DNA of 64,000 nt. Origin: Luteolibacter luteus. Its GTDB lineage: Bacteria > Verrucomicrobiota > Verrucomicrobiia > Verrucomicrobiales > Akkermansiaceae. The stretch spans positions 1,178,001-1,242,000 of the forward strand of contig NZ_CP051774.1 in NCBI RefSeq assembly GCF_012913485.1. The letters are read 5' to 3'. Below, piece after piece: positions 25,183 through 33,906 of this stretch (positions are counted from its first letter, which is position 1; each line of letters starts with the position of its first letter). Position numbers and translations under genes: made by a program. Below the pieces are notes generated by a model. It was not told the origin of the DNA and searched no databases. It saw nothing but the letters and a program-made list of their open reading frames with translations.

Positions 25183-28100
25183 ATGTCTCCGGACTTCCTC
25201 AGCAAGGCCCTCGATCAAGTGCTCTCGGATGACTCCGCCAGCAGCCTGTTCGACTTGGGCCTGCGGCCGAAGCGGAACGAGCGCATGGACCACCCGGGAG
25301 ACTACATCTCCCACTTCCGTCTGGTTTCCTTGCTCGGAGAGGGCGGCTTCGGCTCGGTGTGGAGCGCGGAGCAGGTCGAGCCTATCCATCGGGAGATCGC
25401 GCTCAAGCTGATCAAGCTCGGCATGGACAGCCAGGAGGTGATCGCGCGCTTCGAGGCCGAAAGCCAGGCATTGGCAATGATGGATCACCCGAACATCGCC
25501 GCCGTTCTCGACGCAGGAACGGCAGCGGACGGGCGGCCCTTTTTCGCGATGGAATTGGTGCGGGGCATCCCTCTCACCACCTACTGCAATTCTCGCAATT
25601 TATCGGTGAGGCAGCGTCTTGAGCTCTTCATCCCGATTTGCCAGGCAGTCCAGCATGCCCACCAGAAGGCGATCCTGCACCGCGACCTCAAGCCTTCCAA
25701 TATTCTCGTCTCCGAGATCGATGGAAAGCCGGTCCCCAAGGTGATCGACTTCGGCATCTCGAAGGCACTTTCCACCCCGCACGAGGATCAGCTCACCCGT
25801 ACGCGGATCGGCTCTTTCATGGGCACGCCCCAATACATGAGTCCGGAGCAGACGGGCAGTGCCGCCGATGTCGATACCCGCAGCGACATCTACTCCCTCG
25901 GAGTCATTCTCTACGAGCTTCTCGCCGGCCGTACGCCGCTCGGTCCGGAGTTTCCCGGCTACGAAGAAACCCTGCGCCGTATCCGCGTCGAGGAGCCACC
26001 GAAGCCGAGCAGCACGGTTCATCCGCAAGCTCCCTCGGCCCTCCAGGTGGCAACGGCACGGGGCACCGAGCCGGCAAAGCTTCGCAAGATCCTCAGGGGT
26101 GATCTGGATTGGATCACCATGAAGGCCTTGGAGAAAGACCGTCGCCATCGCTATGGGACCGCCAATGCATTGGCCGCCGATCTCCGGCGCTACCTGGACA
26201 GCGAGCCGGTCAGCGCGGCCGCCCCCACCCTGGTCTATCGTTTCTCGAAGTTTGCCCGCCGCCAGAAAGGCGCGCTGATCACCAGCGGGCTCGTTACCGC
26301 GGCTTTGATCGCCGGGAGCATCGTGAGCCTCTGGCAGGCCGCGGAGGCCCGGCAGGCACGCATCTCCTCCGAGAAAAACCGCCTCCAATCCCAGGCCAAT
26401 TTCGACCGCGCCCGCCAAGCCGTGGAGAAGTATCTGAGTCAGGTCTCGGATCATCCCCGTTTGAGGGAAGCGGACTTCTATGTCCTGAGGAAGGAGCTCT
26501 TGGAAACAGCGATTCCCTTCTACGAGGAACTCGCCAAAAGCTCGGCGGAGGACCCCGCCCTGCGCTACGACAAGGCCCAGGCATTAGGGAGTCTGGCGAC
26601 CCTCTACGATGAGCTGGGACAGAGCGACCGGGCGATCGCGAGCTTTCGCGAAGCCATCATGCTCGATGAAAAGCTGCTCGCTGAATCTCCGGGAAATGTC
26701 GCTTACCGGGAGGCGCTGGCACTCCATTGCAACAATTTCGGCCCCCTCACCAACGCGGCAGAAGCCATCCCGATCCTTCAGCGCGGGATTTCGATTCTGG
26801 AGGGCCTGCGCGAGCAATTCCCTGCCAACATTGACCATGCGGAAGCATGGGCGAGCATGATGATCAATCTGGCTGTCGTTCAGGATCGCCAGAAGATGGA
26901 ATCGGAAAGCGAGAAGTCGCTTGATCGGGCCTTGGCAACTTTCGAAGAACTCTCTGCCGCGGGAAAATCCACGCTTACACTCCGCGTGCAGCTCGCGGTG
27001 GCTCAGGCAAATTCCGCAGCAGCCTCGCTGGGAGAGGACTTCACCCGTCCGGAGGCGCTCTTCCGACAATCACTCTCCGCCTTTGAGAAGGCGATGGCCG
27101 AGTTCCCGAACAAAGCGGCCATCCGCAGCTTCTGGGCAAAGACGGCGAACCTTTACGGAAACCAACTTGTGCTCCGCGGACGAAGGGAGGAGGCCCTGAG
27201 CCTTTTCAAGCGTGCGGCGGAGTTCCATCGCAGCGTGGTCGCGGAGCTTCCCGAGCTACCGGCTCACCGGCAAGCCTTGGGAAGCGTGCTGCAAGTGCAA
27301 GGAGACTGCCTTCTGGGGATGGCTCGGGAACCGGAAGCCGAGTCTCTCTTTAAGGAAGCGCTCCTCATCTTTCGGAAGCTTCATGCAGAGCATCCCCGCA
27401 TCCCCGACTATGCCCGCTTTGAAGGCCTTTCTCACGACCGGCTTGGGGAAATCCTCCAGGACAGGTTGGATCACACGGGGGCCGTTTCAGAGTTCACTCA
27501 GGGAGTGGCTAGCATCAGGCAAGCCGCACGCCTGGGTCCTAGCACCCCCCTCTTCCGTTCGGAACTGAAGAACCTCTTAGGAAAGCATGCCTCTGCGAGC
27601 GTCCACGCTGGCGATGCGATCTCGGCCGCCAATAGTGCGATCGAGTTCAACAGTCTCTTGGACTCCGCATGGGGGGAGTGCGAGTATAGTGCGTTACAGC
27701 TCGCTGCCATCGTGCCGCTTTTGGGTGATCATCCGGACATCGCCCGCGACTGCGCCATCAAGGCATGCGAAGCACTGAAGCTGGCGATGAAAGATGATTA
27801 TCCGGCCATGGACAGTTTCAAGGATGATGCCCGCTTTGCCTCGTTGCGCCGCTACCCTGAGTTCCTGTCTCTTCAGCCGTCTCCACCCGATCCTGTGAAT
27901 CGCAGTCCGGCGGGCTTCTCATTCCTCTATCTCCACGATGATCCAGGCAAACGGATCTGGGCTCGCTCCGCGGACACCTGGACCGAGCGTCAGCCTTCCG
28001 GCTCGGTGAACATCTACAAGGTCACACGGCGCATCCGGCTCTATGGCGTCTCGGGCAGCGAGATCACCCGCGAGGGAAACACCGGCCTGAAACTCTTCAT

Positions 28101-28194
28101 TCCCGACAAGGGAACCCGTTCACCCCACCAATTGCAGATGCAGGGAGGCGATGGAAAGTGGGGAACCTTGGGAGAAATGAAGGAAGTCGAATGA
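25183..28194 (+). CDS. Transmembrane serine/threonine kinase with TPR repeats
   Basis: 1003 residues. A kinase domain at about 45-330 carries GEGGFGSVWSAEQ, the catalytic Lys in IALKLIKLG, HRDLKPSNIL, DFGISKAL and GTPQYMSPEQ, all intact. One membrane helix is seen at about 365-385 (GALITSGLVTAALIAGSIVS). The extracytoplasmic part, about 400-880, contains several TPR-like helix pairs (SLATLYDELGQSDRAIASFREA, NQLVLRGRREEALSLFKRAAE). The last roughly 110 residues are a beta-rich segment. No sigma-factor gene precedes it directly; the orphan sigma factor at 19455 is of the type that usually has a kinase partner. Confidence 0.9.
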   Translation: MSPDFLSKALDQVLSDDSASSLFDLGLRPKRNERMDHPGDYISHFRLVSLLGEGGFGSVWSAEQVEPIHREIALKLIKLGMDSQEVIARFEAESQALAMMDHPNIAAVLDAGTAADGRPFFAMELVRGIPLTTYCNSRNLSVRQRLELFIPICQAVQHAHQKAILHRDLKPSNILVSEIDGKPVPKVIDFGISKALSTPHEDQLTRTRIGSFMGTPQYMSPEQTGSAADVDTRSDIYSLGVILYELLAGRTPLGPEFPGYEETLRRIRVEEPPKPSSTVHPQAPSALQVATARGTEPAKLRKILRGDLDWITMKALEKDRRHRYGTANALAADLRRYLDSEPVSAAAPTLVYRFSKFARRQKGALITSGLVTAALIAGSIVSLWQAAEARQARISSEKNRLQSQANFDRARQAVEKYLSQVSDHPRLREADFYVLRKELLETAIPFYEELAKSSAEDPALRYDKAQALGSLATLYDELGQSDRAIASFREAIMLDEKLLAESPGNVAYREALALHCNNFGPLTNAAEAIPILQRGISILEGLREQFPANIDHAEAWASMMINLAVVQDRQKMESESEKSLDRALATFEELSAAGKSTLTLRVQLAVAQANSAAASLGEDFTRPEALFRQSLSAFEKAMAEFPNKAAIRSFWAKTANLYGNQLVLRGRREEALSLFKRAAEFHRSVVAELPELPAHRQALGSVLQVQGDCLLGMAREPEAESLFKEALLIFRKLHAEHPRIPDYARFEGLSHDRLGEILQDRLDHTGAVSEFTQGVASIRQAARLGPSTPLFRSELKNLLGKHASASVHAGDAISAANSAIEFNSLLDSAWGECEYSALQLAAIVPLLGDHPDIARDCAIKACEALKLAMKDDYPAMDSFKDDARFASLRRYPEFLSLQPSPPDPVNRSPAGFSFLYLHDDPGKRIWARSADTWTERQPSGSVNIYKVTRRIRLYGVSGSEITREGNTGLKLFIPDKGTRSPHQLQMQGGDGKWGTLGEMKEVE

Positions 28195-28200
28195 GTCTCC

Positions 28201-29319
28201 CTATCCACTTGCCTCGGCCAGTTCCTGTGCCCTCAAGGCATACGCGAGGGATGAAACGCCATTCGATTCGGTAACTCTCCTCACATGACGTGGATCTCGA
28301 ATCGCGGCAACCTGATCCTCCATCAGATCACGCAGGATCTTGCCATAGAGCTCCAGCTTCGAACATCCGGCATCGGCCCTGATGCGTCCATGAACCTCCA
28401 CCGTCCGCACACGGTGACGGCTTCTCGATACCTGCTCGTCATCGGCATAGGTTTGTACCACTTCGACCGAGCTACCGGGGATCAAAGCTCCCGCCTCCTC
28501 CAACTCCCTCTGGCTTCCATGCATGTCGATCACCAGATCCGTGGGAACCCATCCATCTAGCGAAACGGTGCCGGTCTCGAACACGAGCAGCCATGTCTGG
28601 CGGTCTCGCCGGTGCATCTGGTGGAAGCCATGATAGAAAGTGCCGAGTGTCGATTCCCCGTAGCGGACGCTACACTGCACTTGATCCACGATCTTGCTAC
28701 CCGGACGTCTCAGCTGTACGGCCGAAACAACCTCTCCCGCACCGAACCACCACTCGAAGAGATCGAAGAAGTGCACGCCGTGTTCGATGAAGATGCCGCC
28801 ACTGCTTTCCGGATCCCAGAACCAGTGCTCCGCAGGCAAACGCTCATCCTGCGCCGCGTTCACCAGCGTGGCGTGCAAGGGATCCCCCAGAAGCTGGCTT
28901 TCTACCAAACGCCGCACCGCGGCGCAGAGCGGGTTGTAGCGCATGATCAGATTTACCGCGAGTACCTTCCCTTGGGCTTCGGCCATCATCACCATCGCCT
29001 TGGCATCGGCCTCTTTCAAAGCCAGCGGTTTCTCGCAGAGCACATGCTTCCCCGCCTGGAGCGCCTGCATGGCAAGAGCGGGATGCGTGAACGGCGGCGT
29101 GGCAAGGTGAACGATGTCGATATCCGGGTGCTTCAACAAAGTTTCCACCTCCGTGATCGCCTCCACTCCGAATTCCCCCGCAGTGCTGCGAAGCAGTTCT
29201 GGGTCCCGGTCCGTTACTGCCACGCAACGGAGATCCGGCATCGTTCGATACTCGCCAAGGCAGAAGCGGCCGAAGCCACCACAACCGATCAGGCCGTAAC
29301 CAATCCGTTCCCGATTCAT
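28201..29319 (-). CDS. Gfo/Idh/MocA family oxidoreductase
   Basis: 372 residues. The Rossmann motif YGLIGCGGFGRFCL opens the protein, followed by VAVTDRDPEL, VHLATPPFTHPALAMQAL and the EKPLALKEADAK motif of the family. NAD(P)-dependent sugar or cyclitol oxidation is the usual reaction. Its ATG (29319) overlaps the stop of the GH130 gene by 4 nt (ATGA), indicating translational coupling. Together with the GH130 and SDR genes it forms an operon for a hexose-derived or cyclitol metabolite. Confidence 0.9.
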   Translation of the reverse strand: MNRERIGYGLIGCGGFGRFCLGEYRTMPDLRCVAVTDRDPELLRSTAGEFGVEAITEVETLLKHPDIDIVHLATPPFTHPALAMQALQAGKHVLCEKPLALKEADAKAMVMMAEAQGKVLAVNLIMRYNPLCAAVRRLVESQLLGDPLHATLVNAAQDERLPAEHWFWDPESSGGIFIEHGVHFFDLFEWWFGAGEVVSAVQLRRPGSKIVDQVQCSVRYGESTLGTFYHGFHQMHRRDRQTWLLVFETGTVSLDGWVPTDLVIDMHGSQRELEEAGALIPGSSVEVVQTYADDEQVSRSRHRVRTVEVHGRIRADAGCSKLELYGKILRDLMEDQVAAIRDPRHVRRVTESNGVSSLAYALRAQELAEASG

Positions 29320-30449
29320 GATCCTGCCGGTTCAAAGACGGATTTCGGGATGAAAGTGATGCGGCAGAGGAGATCATCCTCACCCGACGCCACAATGTAA
29401 TCATGGTCATCCTCGACAATTCCCGTGGTGAAAACCACGCCCTGCAAATAGCTCAGTTCCGACCACGGATCGCTCAGTTCTGGCCGCGGCTCGAGGAGTG
29501 GCATCTCATCATCGATCGCCAGCACCTTGGACGGCATCTCGCTATCCAGGAAAGCATGGAAGGTCCGGTAGGTCCCCACGATCGTCCCGGGCTGCACCCC
29601 ATGATAGAGCATCAGCCACCCGTTCGGGGTAAGCACCGGCGGCGCACCCCCACCGATCCGCAACACCGAAGAAGACCCGCGCCGTGGCCGGATCAAAGGC
29701 GTATCCGCCGGCTTCCAGTGAAGTCCGTCCGGAGAACTCGCCAGATTGATCGAAGGCCCCGCCTCATAGGTGCTCCCCGGAGGATAGGCGAAGTAGAGAT
29801 CACCTAGCGGCCGGGTAAGCGCATGAAATTTCCCGGCCGGCATACCTTCAAAGAAAAGCATGTCCTTGTTCTGGTGATCGAGAATGACTCCCTGCAGCAC
29901 GTAGTCCAAGCCGTTCTCCGAAGTATAGAGTGTCGTGGAATGGCGCTCCGCGCTTACCGAACAGGTGGTCATGTACCAGCGATCCCCGATCCGGGAGATC
30001 CGTGCATCCTCAATCCCATACTCCTGATAGCTCGCCCCAGGAATTATTGCCTTGTCGTAGTGAACCTGGACGACCTTCTCCGCCGCGGCATCCAGCTCAA
30101 CCGGCAGGAGCCAGGACAAGGAAGTCAGCGCCATTACCCTTGAGGTATGGGCCAGCAACCGGAACTTCCTCGGGTCACTCGCATCGACCGTCGCAAGCTC
30201 ATAGGCATCCGTCACAAAGCCCTCGTTAGGACACCAGCGGATCGCGTGGATGTGGTCGCCGCGGATCGGCTCACGCAGCGCTTCGGCAATCCGCACCATC
30301 ATGAGAAGATTGCCATTGGGAAGCCGCGTGAAACCCGGATTGAGAGTACCCAGGACAAACGTCTCCCCTAGGTCCGCGCCGCGCAGCGGGGATCTCTCCA
30401 GATCGATGTCTGGAGGCGCCAGAACGATCCGGTCGTGTTCGAAGGTCAT
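29316..30449 (-). CDS. Glycoside hydrolase family 130 (mannoside phosphorylase-like)
   Basis: 377 residues, cytoplasmic (no signal peptide). GH130 features: NPGFTRLPNGNLLMMVRIAE, YQEYGIEDARIS with the catalytic Asp of the GIEDPR motif, and GGAPPVLTPNGWLMLYHGV. Enzymes of this family phosphorolyse beta-mannosides or related oligosaccharides; some members are hydrolases. Flanked by an SDR and a Gfo/Idh/MocA gene in one operon. The precise linkage cannot be told from the sequence. Confidence 0.88.
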   Translation of the reverse strand: MTFEHDRIVLAPPDIDLERSPLRGADLGETFVLGTLNPGFTRLPNGNLLMMVRIAEALREPIRGDHIHAIRWCPNEGFVTDAYELATVDASDPRKFRLLAHTSRVMALTSLSWLLPVELDAAAEKVVQVHYDKAIIPGASYQEYGIEDARISRIGDRWYMTTCSVSAERHSTTLYTSENGLDYVLQGVILDHQNKDMLFFEGMPAGKFHALTRPLGDLYFAYPPGSTYEAGPSINLASSPDGLHWKPADTPLIRPRRGSSSVLRIGGGAPPVLTPNGWLMLYHGVQPGTIVGTYRTFHAFLDSEMPSKVLAIDDEMPLLEPRPELSDPWSELSYLQGVVFTTGIVEDDHDYIVASGEDDLLCRITFIPKSVFEPAGS

Positions 30450-30452
30450 GGT

Positions 30453-31199
30453 TCAAATAAGTTGGAGATGAGGCCGCACCTGCAACTGGATCACATCGCA
30501 AAGCGGTGGCTGGATCAAAACATGGAGCACACTACGCGCGATATCCTCGGGCCGCAGCATCTTCATTTCCTCCTGCATCCGCCGCTGCTCCACGGCGGAT
30601 TCATCCACCATATCCGTGCCAATCGATCCCGGCTCGATCAGGGCCACACGCACCCCGGCCGGATTAGCCTCCTTCCGCAGGGAAGAGGCGAAGCCCCTCA
30701 CGCCGCATTTTGTCGCGGTATACACCGCAGCTTCGCCATCGAACACCTCGGCGCTCAAAGAGCCGATCATTACGATCTGGCCCCGCTTTCCCGCCATCCG
30801 GCGCATCGCTTCCAAGGAACATCCGATCACGGAAAGAAGGTTCACCTTCACCACGCGCCTGCATTCCTCATGACTCATTTCCTCCAGTTTTCCATGGGAA
30901 GCCAACCCCGCGCACATGATTGCAATATCCAGGCCACCCAGCCAGGCATCCGCATCCGAGAACAGTTGCTCGATTCCCCCGCTCCCTTCGAGATCCACAT
31001 TGCAGCCATGGATTTCTCCACCTTCATCGCGAATCGATTGCAGCGCTCGCTGAAGATCCTCGGCGTCCCGCCCGCAGACATAGACGCGGCAGCCCTGCGC
31101 CGCCAACAAACGCGCGATCGCATACCCGGCTCCGGTCGTTCCGCCCGCAATGAGCACGCATTTGCCGTGAAGTTCTACCGGCTCAAAGGGGTCGGACAT
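30453..31199 (-). CDS. Short-chain dehydrogenase/reductase
   Basis: 248 residues from the ATG at 31197-31199; the frame extends to 31244 but without a good start. GGTTGAGYAIARLLAAQG is a slightly unusual glycine-rich nucleotide-binding motif, followed by CNVDLEGSGG, MCAGLA (usual NAG), Ser in MIGSLSAEVF, and the catalytic YTATK. VRVALIEPGSIGTDM is typical. First gene of the SDR/GH130/Gfo operon on the minus strand, 3 bases before the GH130 start. Confidence 0.88.
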   Translation of the reverse strand: MSDPFEPVELHGKCVLIAGGTTGAGYAIARLLAAQGCRVYVCGRDAEDLQRALQSIRDEGGEIHGCNVDLEGSGGIEQLFSDADAWLGGLDIAIMCAGLASHGKLEEMSHEECRRVVKVNLLSVIGCSLEAMRRMAGKRGQIVMIGSLSAEVFDGEAAVYTATKCGVRGFASSLRKEANPAGVRVALIEPGSIGTDMVDESAVEQRRMQEEMKMLRPEDIARSVLHVLIQPPLCDVIQLQVRPHLQLI

Positions 31200-31252
31200 G
31201 CACCTCCTATCGCTGGAGCCATGCCGAATCTCGAGCCCCTGCAAAACCAGAG

Positions 31253-31663
31253 TTATTCAGGGTCAATGTAGGCATAGGACCAAGCGTAATCGTGCATTTC
31301 CAAGTCGGTCGTTGCATCATGAACGATCTTCACCACGCCATTTGACCTCGCATGGATCGTGGACACTTTGTAGGCGTGAATGTCATACTTAACTCACGAA
31401 CGCTCGTAGGTCCCCAGCACACCGCAGCGGAAACCTTCCTCCGCGACCGCTATCCCATGGACTTGGCAAAGATCGATTGGCTGCAAAGCCCATCCGCTCG
31501 TTGCGTCTTGGAACTCCAGCAGGCAGCGCATGTTGCAGCCGTCTCGGGAGATCCCAATACGGCCGTAAATCCTTTTCCAGAATCGGAAGCCCTCGTCAGC
31601 CTGGAGGAAAGTTTGAGGGCCCACATCGGACTCGACCCCTATGTGGGAGACGACTGCTCCCAA
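31253..31663 (-). pseudogene. Possible broken gene on the minus strand with an in-frame TGA
   Basis: Minus-strand codons 31393 down to 31253 give a protein-like 46-residue end (KIVHDATTDLEMHDYAWSY, then AYIDPE and stop). The same frame continues upstream of a TGA at 31394-31396 for 89 codons to an ATG at 31663. A single CGA-to-TGA change would join the halves. The opposite strand over 31410-31690 also looks coding, so only one reading can be right there. Confidence 0.28.
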
Positions 31664-31690
31664 TCCGAGGGCCGCAGCTCTCCCCGCTAG
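31352..31690 (+). CDS. Hypothetical protein (uncertain; possible decayed region)
   Basis: 112 residues. From about residue 20 the sequence is protein-like, with an amphipathic helix (AAETFLRDRYPMDLAKIDWL) and codon choice like its neighbours. The N-terminal 20 residues are poor and overlap a minus-strand fragment (31253-31393) that also reads as a convincing protein end. The true gene may start at ATG 31457, or the region may be a remnant. No family recognised. Confidence 0.3.
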   Translation: MDRGHFVGVNVILNSRTLVGPQHTAAETFLRDRYPMDLAKIDWLQSPSARCVLELQQAAHVAAVSGDPNTAVNPFPESEALVSLEESLRAHIGLDPYVGDDCSQSEGRSSPR

Positions 31691-31788
31691 TCACAAAACA
31701 AATGTTTCGATGAGACCCCAGAGAAATCTAAGGATTTCGACTAGAAGGTGCCAATTGCATAAGTGCATGAAGCGATTAAGGACTTTCA

Positions 31789-32154
31789 ATGAATCAAAGC
31801 GTCGGAGAGGAGAAATCCGTCTTGGCCCTACCAAACGGAAAGGCACCCTATGCAACGCTTGATCAAATCCGCCGCGCAATCTCGCTAAGAAGAGAGATCG
31901 AATTCCTTCGTCGCGGAGAATACGTCGTCGCAGAGCCCTACGTGCTCGGAAATGCAGTCCGGACCGGTTCGTTTGTTCTCTACTGTTACGTCCTCGGGGA
32001 CGAAGGCGGATGGAAGCTGCTCCGCTACTGCGAAGTGAGGGATCTCGGGGTTAGTTCCCGCGAATTTTGCGTTCGCGACGACTATGAGGGATACCCCAAA
32101 GAGATCCAGGTGCTGGACACCTATATTCCCACGCGCCGCATGGCGCGGGCGTAA
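31789..32154 (+). CDS. Small WYL-domain-like protein
   Basis: 121 residues. DQIRRAISLRREIEFLRRGE and VVAEPYVLGNAVRTGSFVLYCY with GGWKLLRYCEVRDLGV match the pattern of small stand-alone WYL-like proteins (compare RRVVEFEYRG, RVVEPY, and W.LFRVDRI), without a DNA-binding domain. WYL folds bind nucleotides or nucleic acid in several regulatory proteins. The gene stands at the edge of the stress-related group that follows. Inference from pattern only. Confidence 0.6.
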   Translation: MNQSVGEEKSVLALPNGKAPYATLDQIRRAISLRREIEFLRRGEYVVAEPYVLGNAVRTGSFVLYCYVLGDEGGWKLLRYCEVRDLGVSSREFCVRDDYEGYPKEIQVLDTYIPTRRMARA

Positions 32155-32164
32155 GACGAGTCTC

Positions 32165-32707
32165 CTAGTTCACCCGAATCGACCGCGAAGCAAGCACCCG
32201 AGCCCGCAATCGGGTCTTCATATGCTGCAAAGCCGCCCGGGTTCCTGACAGGGTTTCTGATGCCACACAGTCAGAGGGGACGATCAGCGAAAAATCCCTC
32301 ATATACGCATCATTCGCCGTGTAGAGCACGCAAATGTCCGCGGTAAATCCCGTTAAAATCAAGGTGTCCACGCCTAGGAACTGCAACAGCACATCGAGTG
32401 ACGTGGAGTAAAAGCCGGAGTGCTTAGGCTTCAGCACAAAGTAATCATCCTTCTCCGGCACGAGTGGGCCTGCTACCGCCCTTCCCGGACATCCCGCACC
32501 GATGCAACGCTGGATCTGGGACTGGAAGTCGGACTGCCATCGCCCGAAATTGTCGTTCACATAAATGATTGGAACTCCCGCCGCCTTAAGACGCTTCCGC
32601 AGTGCTGCAATTTTCCCTGCCGCGGGTATGGCATGTTTAAGAAGCTTCTCGCGCTCGGGAAACTCCATGTCATTGATCACATCGATCAAGAGCAAGGCCG
32701 CCTTCAT
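32165..32707 (-). CDS. Isochorismatase-family cysteine hydrolase
   Basis: 180 residues. Catalytic Asp in LLLIDVINDM, Lys in VLKPKHSGFYST, and Cys in TGFTADICVLYTANDAYM complete the triad. This short form resembles nicotinamidase-like hydrolases. Last gene of a four-gene minus-strand operon (DUF892, DUF6766-like, conserved helical protein, this one), which has the feel of a stress-response unit. Substrate unknown. Confidence 0.85.
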   Translation of the reverse strand: MKAALLLIDVINDMEFPEREKLLKHAIPAAGKIAALRKRLKAAGVPIIYVNDNFGRWQSDFQSQIQRCIGAGCPGRAVAGPLVPEKDDYFVLKPKHSGFYSTSLDVLLQFLGVDTLILTGFTADICVLYTANDAYMRDFSLIVPSDCVASETLSGTRAALQHMKTRLRARVLASRSIRVN

Positions 32708-32723
32708 GCGTTCTCCAGTCTCG

Positions 32724-33254
32724 TCACAACGTCTCCATCCTCGATTGAATCCTTCCCTTTCGGGCTCCGCGCTCTACGTCGAGAAGCCCGTCGAGCCCCG
32801 ACTCGATCCGCCGCGCCTCCACTGCATCCCGCTGCGAGATGGCATCGAGCTCCAGATCGGAAAAAACAATCCCTTCCCACTCCGGAATCCATGGAGCAAG
32901 TTCACCAAGCATCACCCAGAGCAGGCGCTTGCCTTGGATCCCGATTGCGAGCATCTCCATGGCTTCAAATCGCCCGAGCTCGCCCGGCTTTAATCCCTCC
33001 CACATCAACTTCAGGCGCCCTGCCTTACTGCTGAGATTGCCCGCGATTTCCAGAAGAGTGCTGCTGCTGCGCCCCATCTTCTCCAGCAATCCTTTCAAGA
33101 GGTCGCGATCCCTCTCGACCTTGATCTCCAACTCCCGAAAGAAATGGCTCTCTTCTGGCTCCTCCGATGTCTCCACTAGACTCCGGATCAGGTCGATTGC
33201 ACCCGACGCACCGGCCAGGTGATCATTAATGTAGCGCTGTAGTTCGGCATCCAT
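32724..33254 (-). CDS. Conserved helical protein of unknown function
   Basis: 176 residues, mostly helical and charged: MDAELQRYINDHLAGASGAI, EESHFFRELEIKVERDRDLL, LKLMWEGLKPGELGRFEAME, and VEARRIESGL near the end. I recognise it as a widespread family often found beside DUF892 proteins, without an assigned function. The next gene starts 17 bases downstream, so they are co-transcribed. The Glu/His content could suit a ferritin-like bundle, but a metal site is not evident. Confidence 0.7.
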   Translation of the reverse strand: MDAELQRYINDHLAGASGAIDLIRSLVETSEEPEESHFFRELEIKVERDRDLLKGLLEKMGRSSSTLLEIAGNLSSKAGRLKLMWEGLKPGELGRFEAMEMLAIGIQGKRLLWVMLGELAPWIPEWEGIVFSDLELDAISQRDAVEARRIESGLDGLLDVERGARKGRIQSRMETL

Positions 33255-33273
33255 GTCTCATTGCAGGTTTGAT

Positions 33274-33906
33274 TCAAGCTCCGGTCTTCCAGTCCGGATC
33301 ATCCAAATCCTTGCTCTCCGGAGATCCGTCCTGTCTGAGAAAAATGCTGAGCACGACGATCGACAGAACGGCCAGGAACTCGCTCTGCCAATTTTGGAAT
33401 GACTGGAACCAAAACTCGGCATCACCGAGAAATTCCACGAGAGTCTCGGCCGCCTCGCCGTGCTCCTTCCTTTCTTCATTCATCTCTGCAAGCCCACCGA
33501 CCGCATGCATCAGGAAAGCAATCACGAAGAGCGTAAGAAATGCCAATGAGAGTGAGTTCCTATAGAGCCAGCTCCTCCGCTTCCTCGCACGCTTCGCAGT
33601 GAGTTCTTGTGCCCTATCGGGATCGTTCGATTCTGCCGACCCTCTCTGGAAGAGCCGGGTAGTGAGAATCACGTAAGCTCCCATCTGGAGGAACTCGCTC
33701 TCCCAGTTTTCCGCCGTCGCCTGCCAGAAATGACCGCTGGCAAGGTACCTTGTGAAGGAAGCCACCTCTCCTCCATGAAGCAATGCTTCCTGATTGTGGA
33801 CATGGAAACCCGCCCATGCTTGTCCGACCCAAAAAAGCAGAAACAACACGAGTAGAAGAATGCTCAATCCGTAGTCGCGAATTGGATGTTTCATCGTCGT
33901 TCTCAT
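33274..33906 (-). CDS. Membrane protein, DUF6766-like
   Basis: 210 residues. Two halves resemble each other: YGLSILLLVLFLLFWVGQAW with SGHFWQATAENWESEFLQMG and a RLFQRGSAESN segment, then NSLSLAFLTLFVIAFLMHAV with DAEFWFQSFQNWQSEFLAV and LRQDGSPESK. This internal duplication of a hydrophobic helix plus NW(E/Q)SEFLxx motif is the DUF6766 pattern. The GTSSES-like tail is cytoplasmic by charge. Its ATG overlaps the stop of the DUF892 gene (33903-33906). Function unknown. Confidence 0.75.
   Translation of the reverse strand: MRTTMKHPIRDYGLSILLLVLFLLFWVGQAWAGFHVHNQEALLHGGEVASFTRYLASGHFWQATAENWESEFLQMGAYVILTTRLFQRGSAESNDPDRAQELTAKRARKRRSWLYRNSLSLAFLTLFVIAFLMHAVGGLAEMNEERKEHGEAAETLVEFLGDAEFWFQSFQNWQSEFLAVLSIVVLSIFLRQDGSPESKDLDDPDWKTGA

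Noticed and set aside
31394-31396. TGA in the possible broken gene read as selenocysteine
   Set aside because: There is no SECIS-like hairpin that I could see and no selenoprotein family match. A nonsense mutation or a false reading is simpler.
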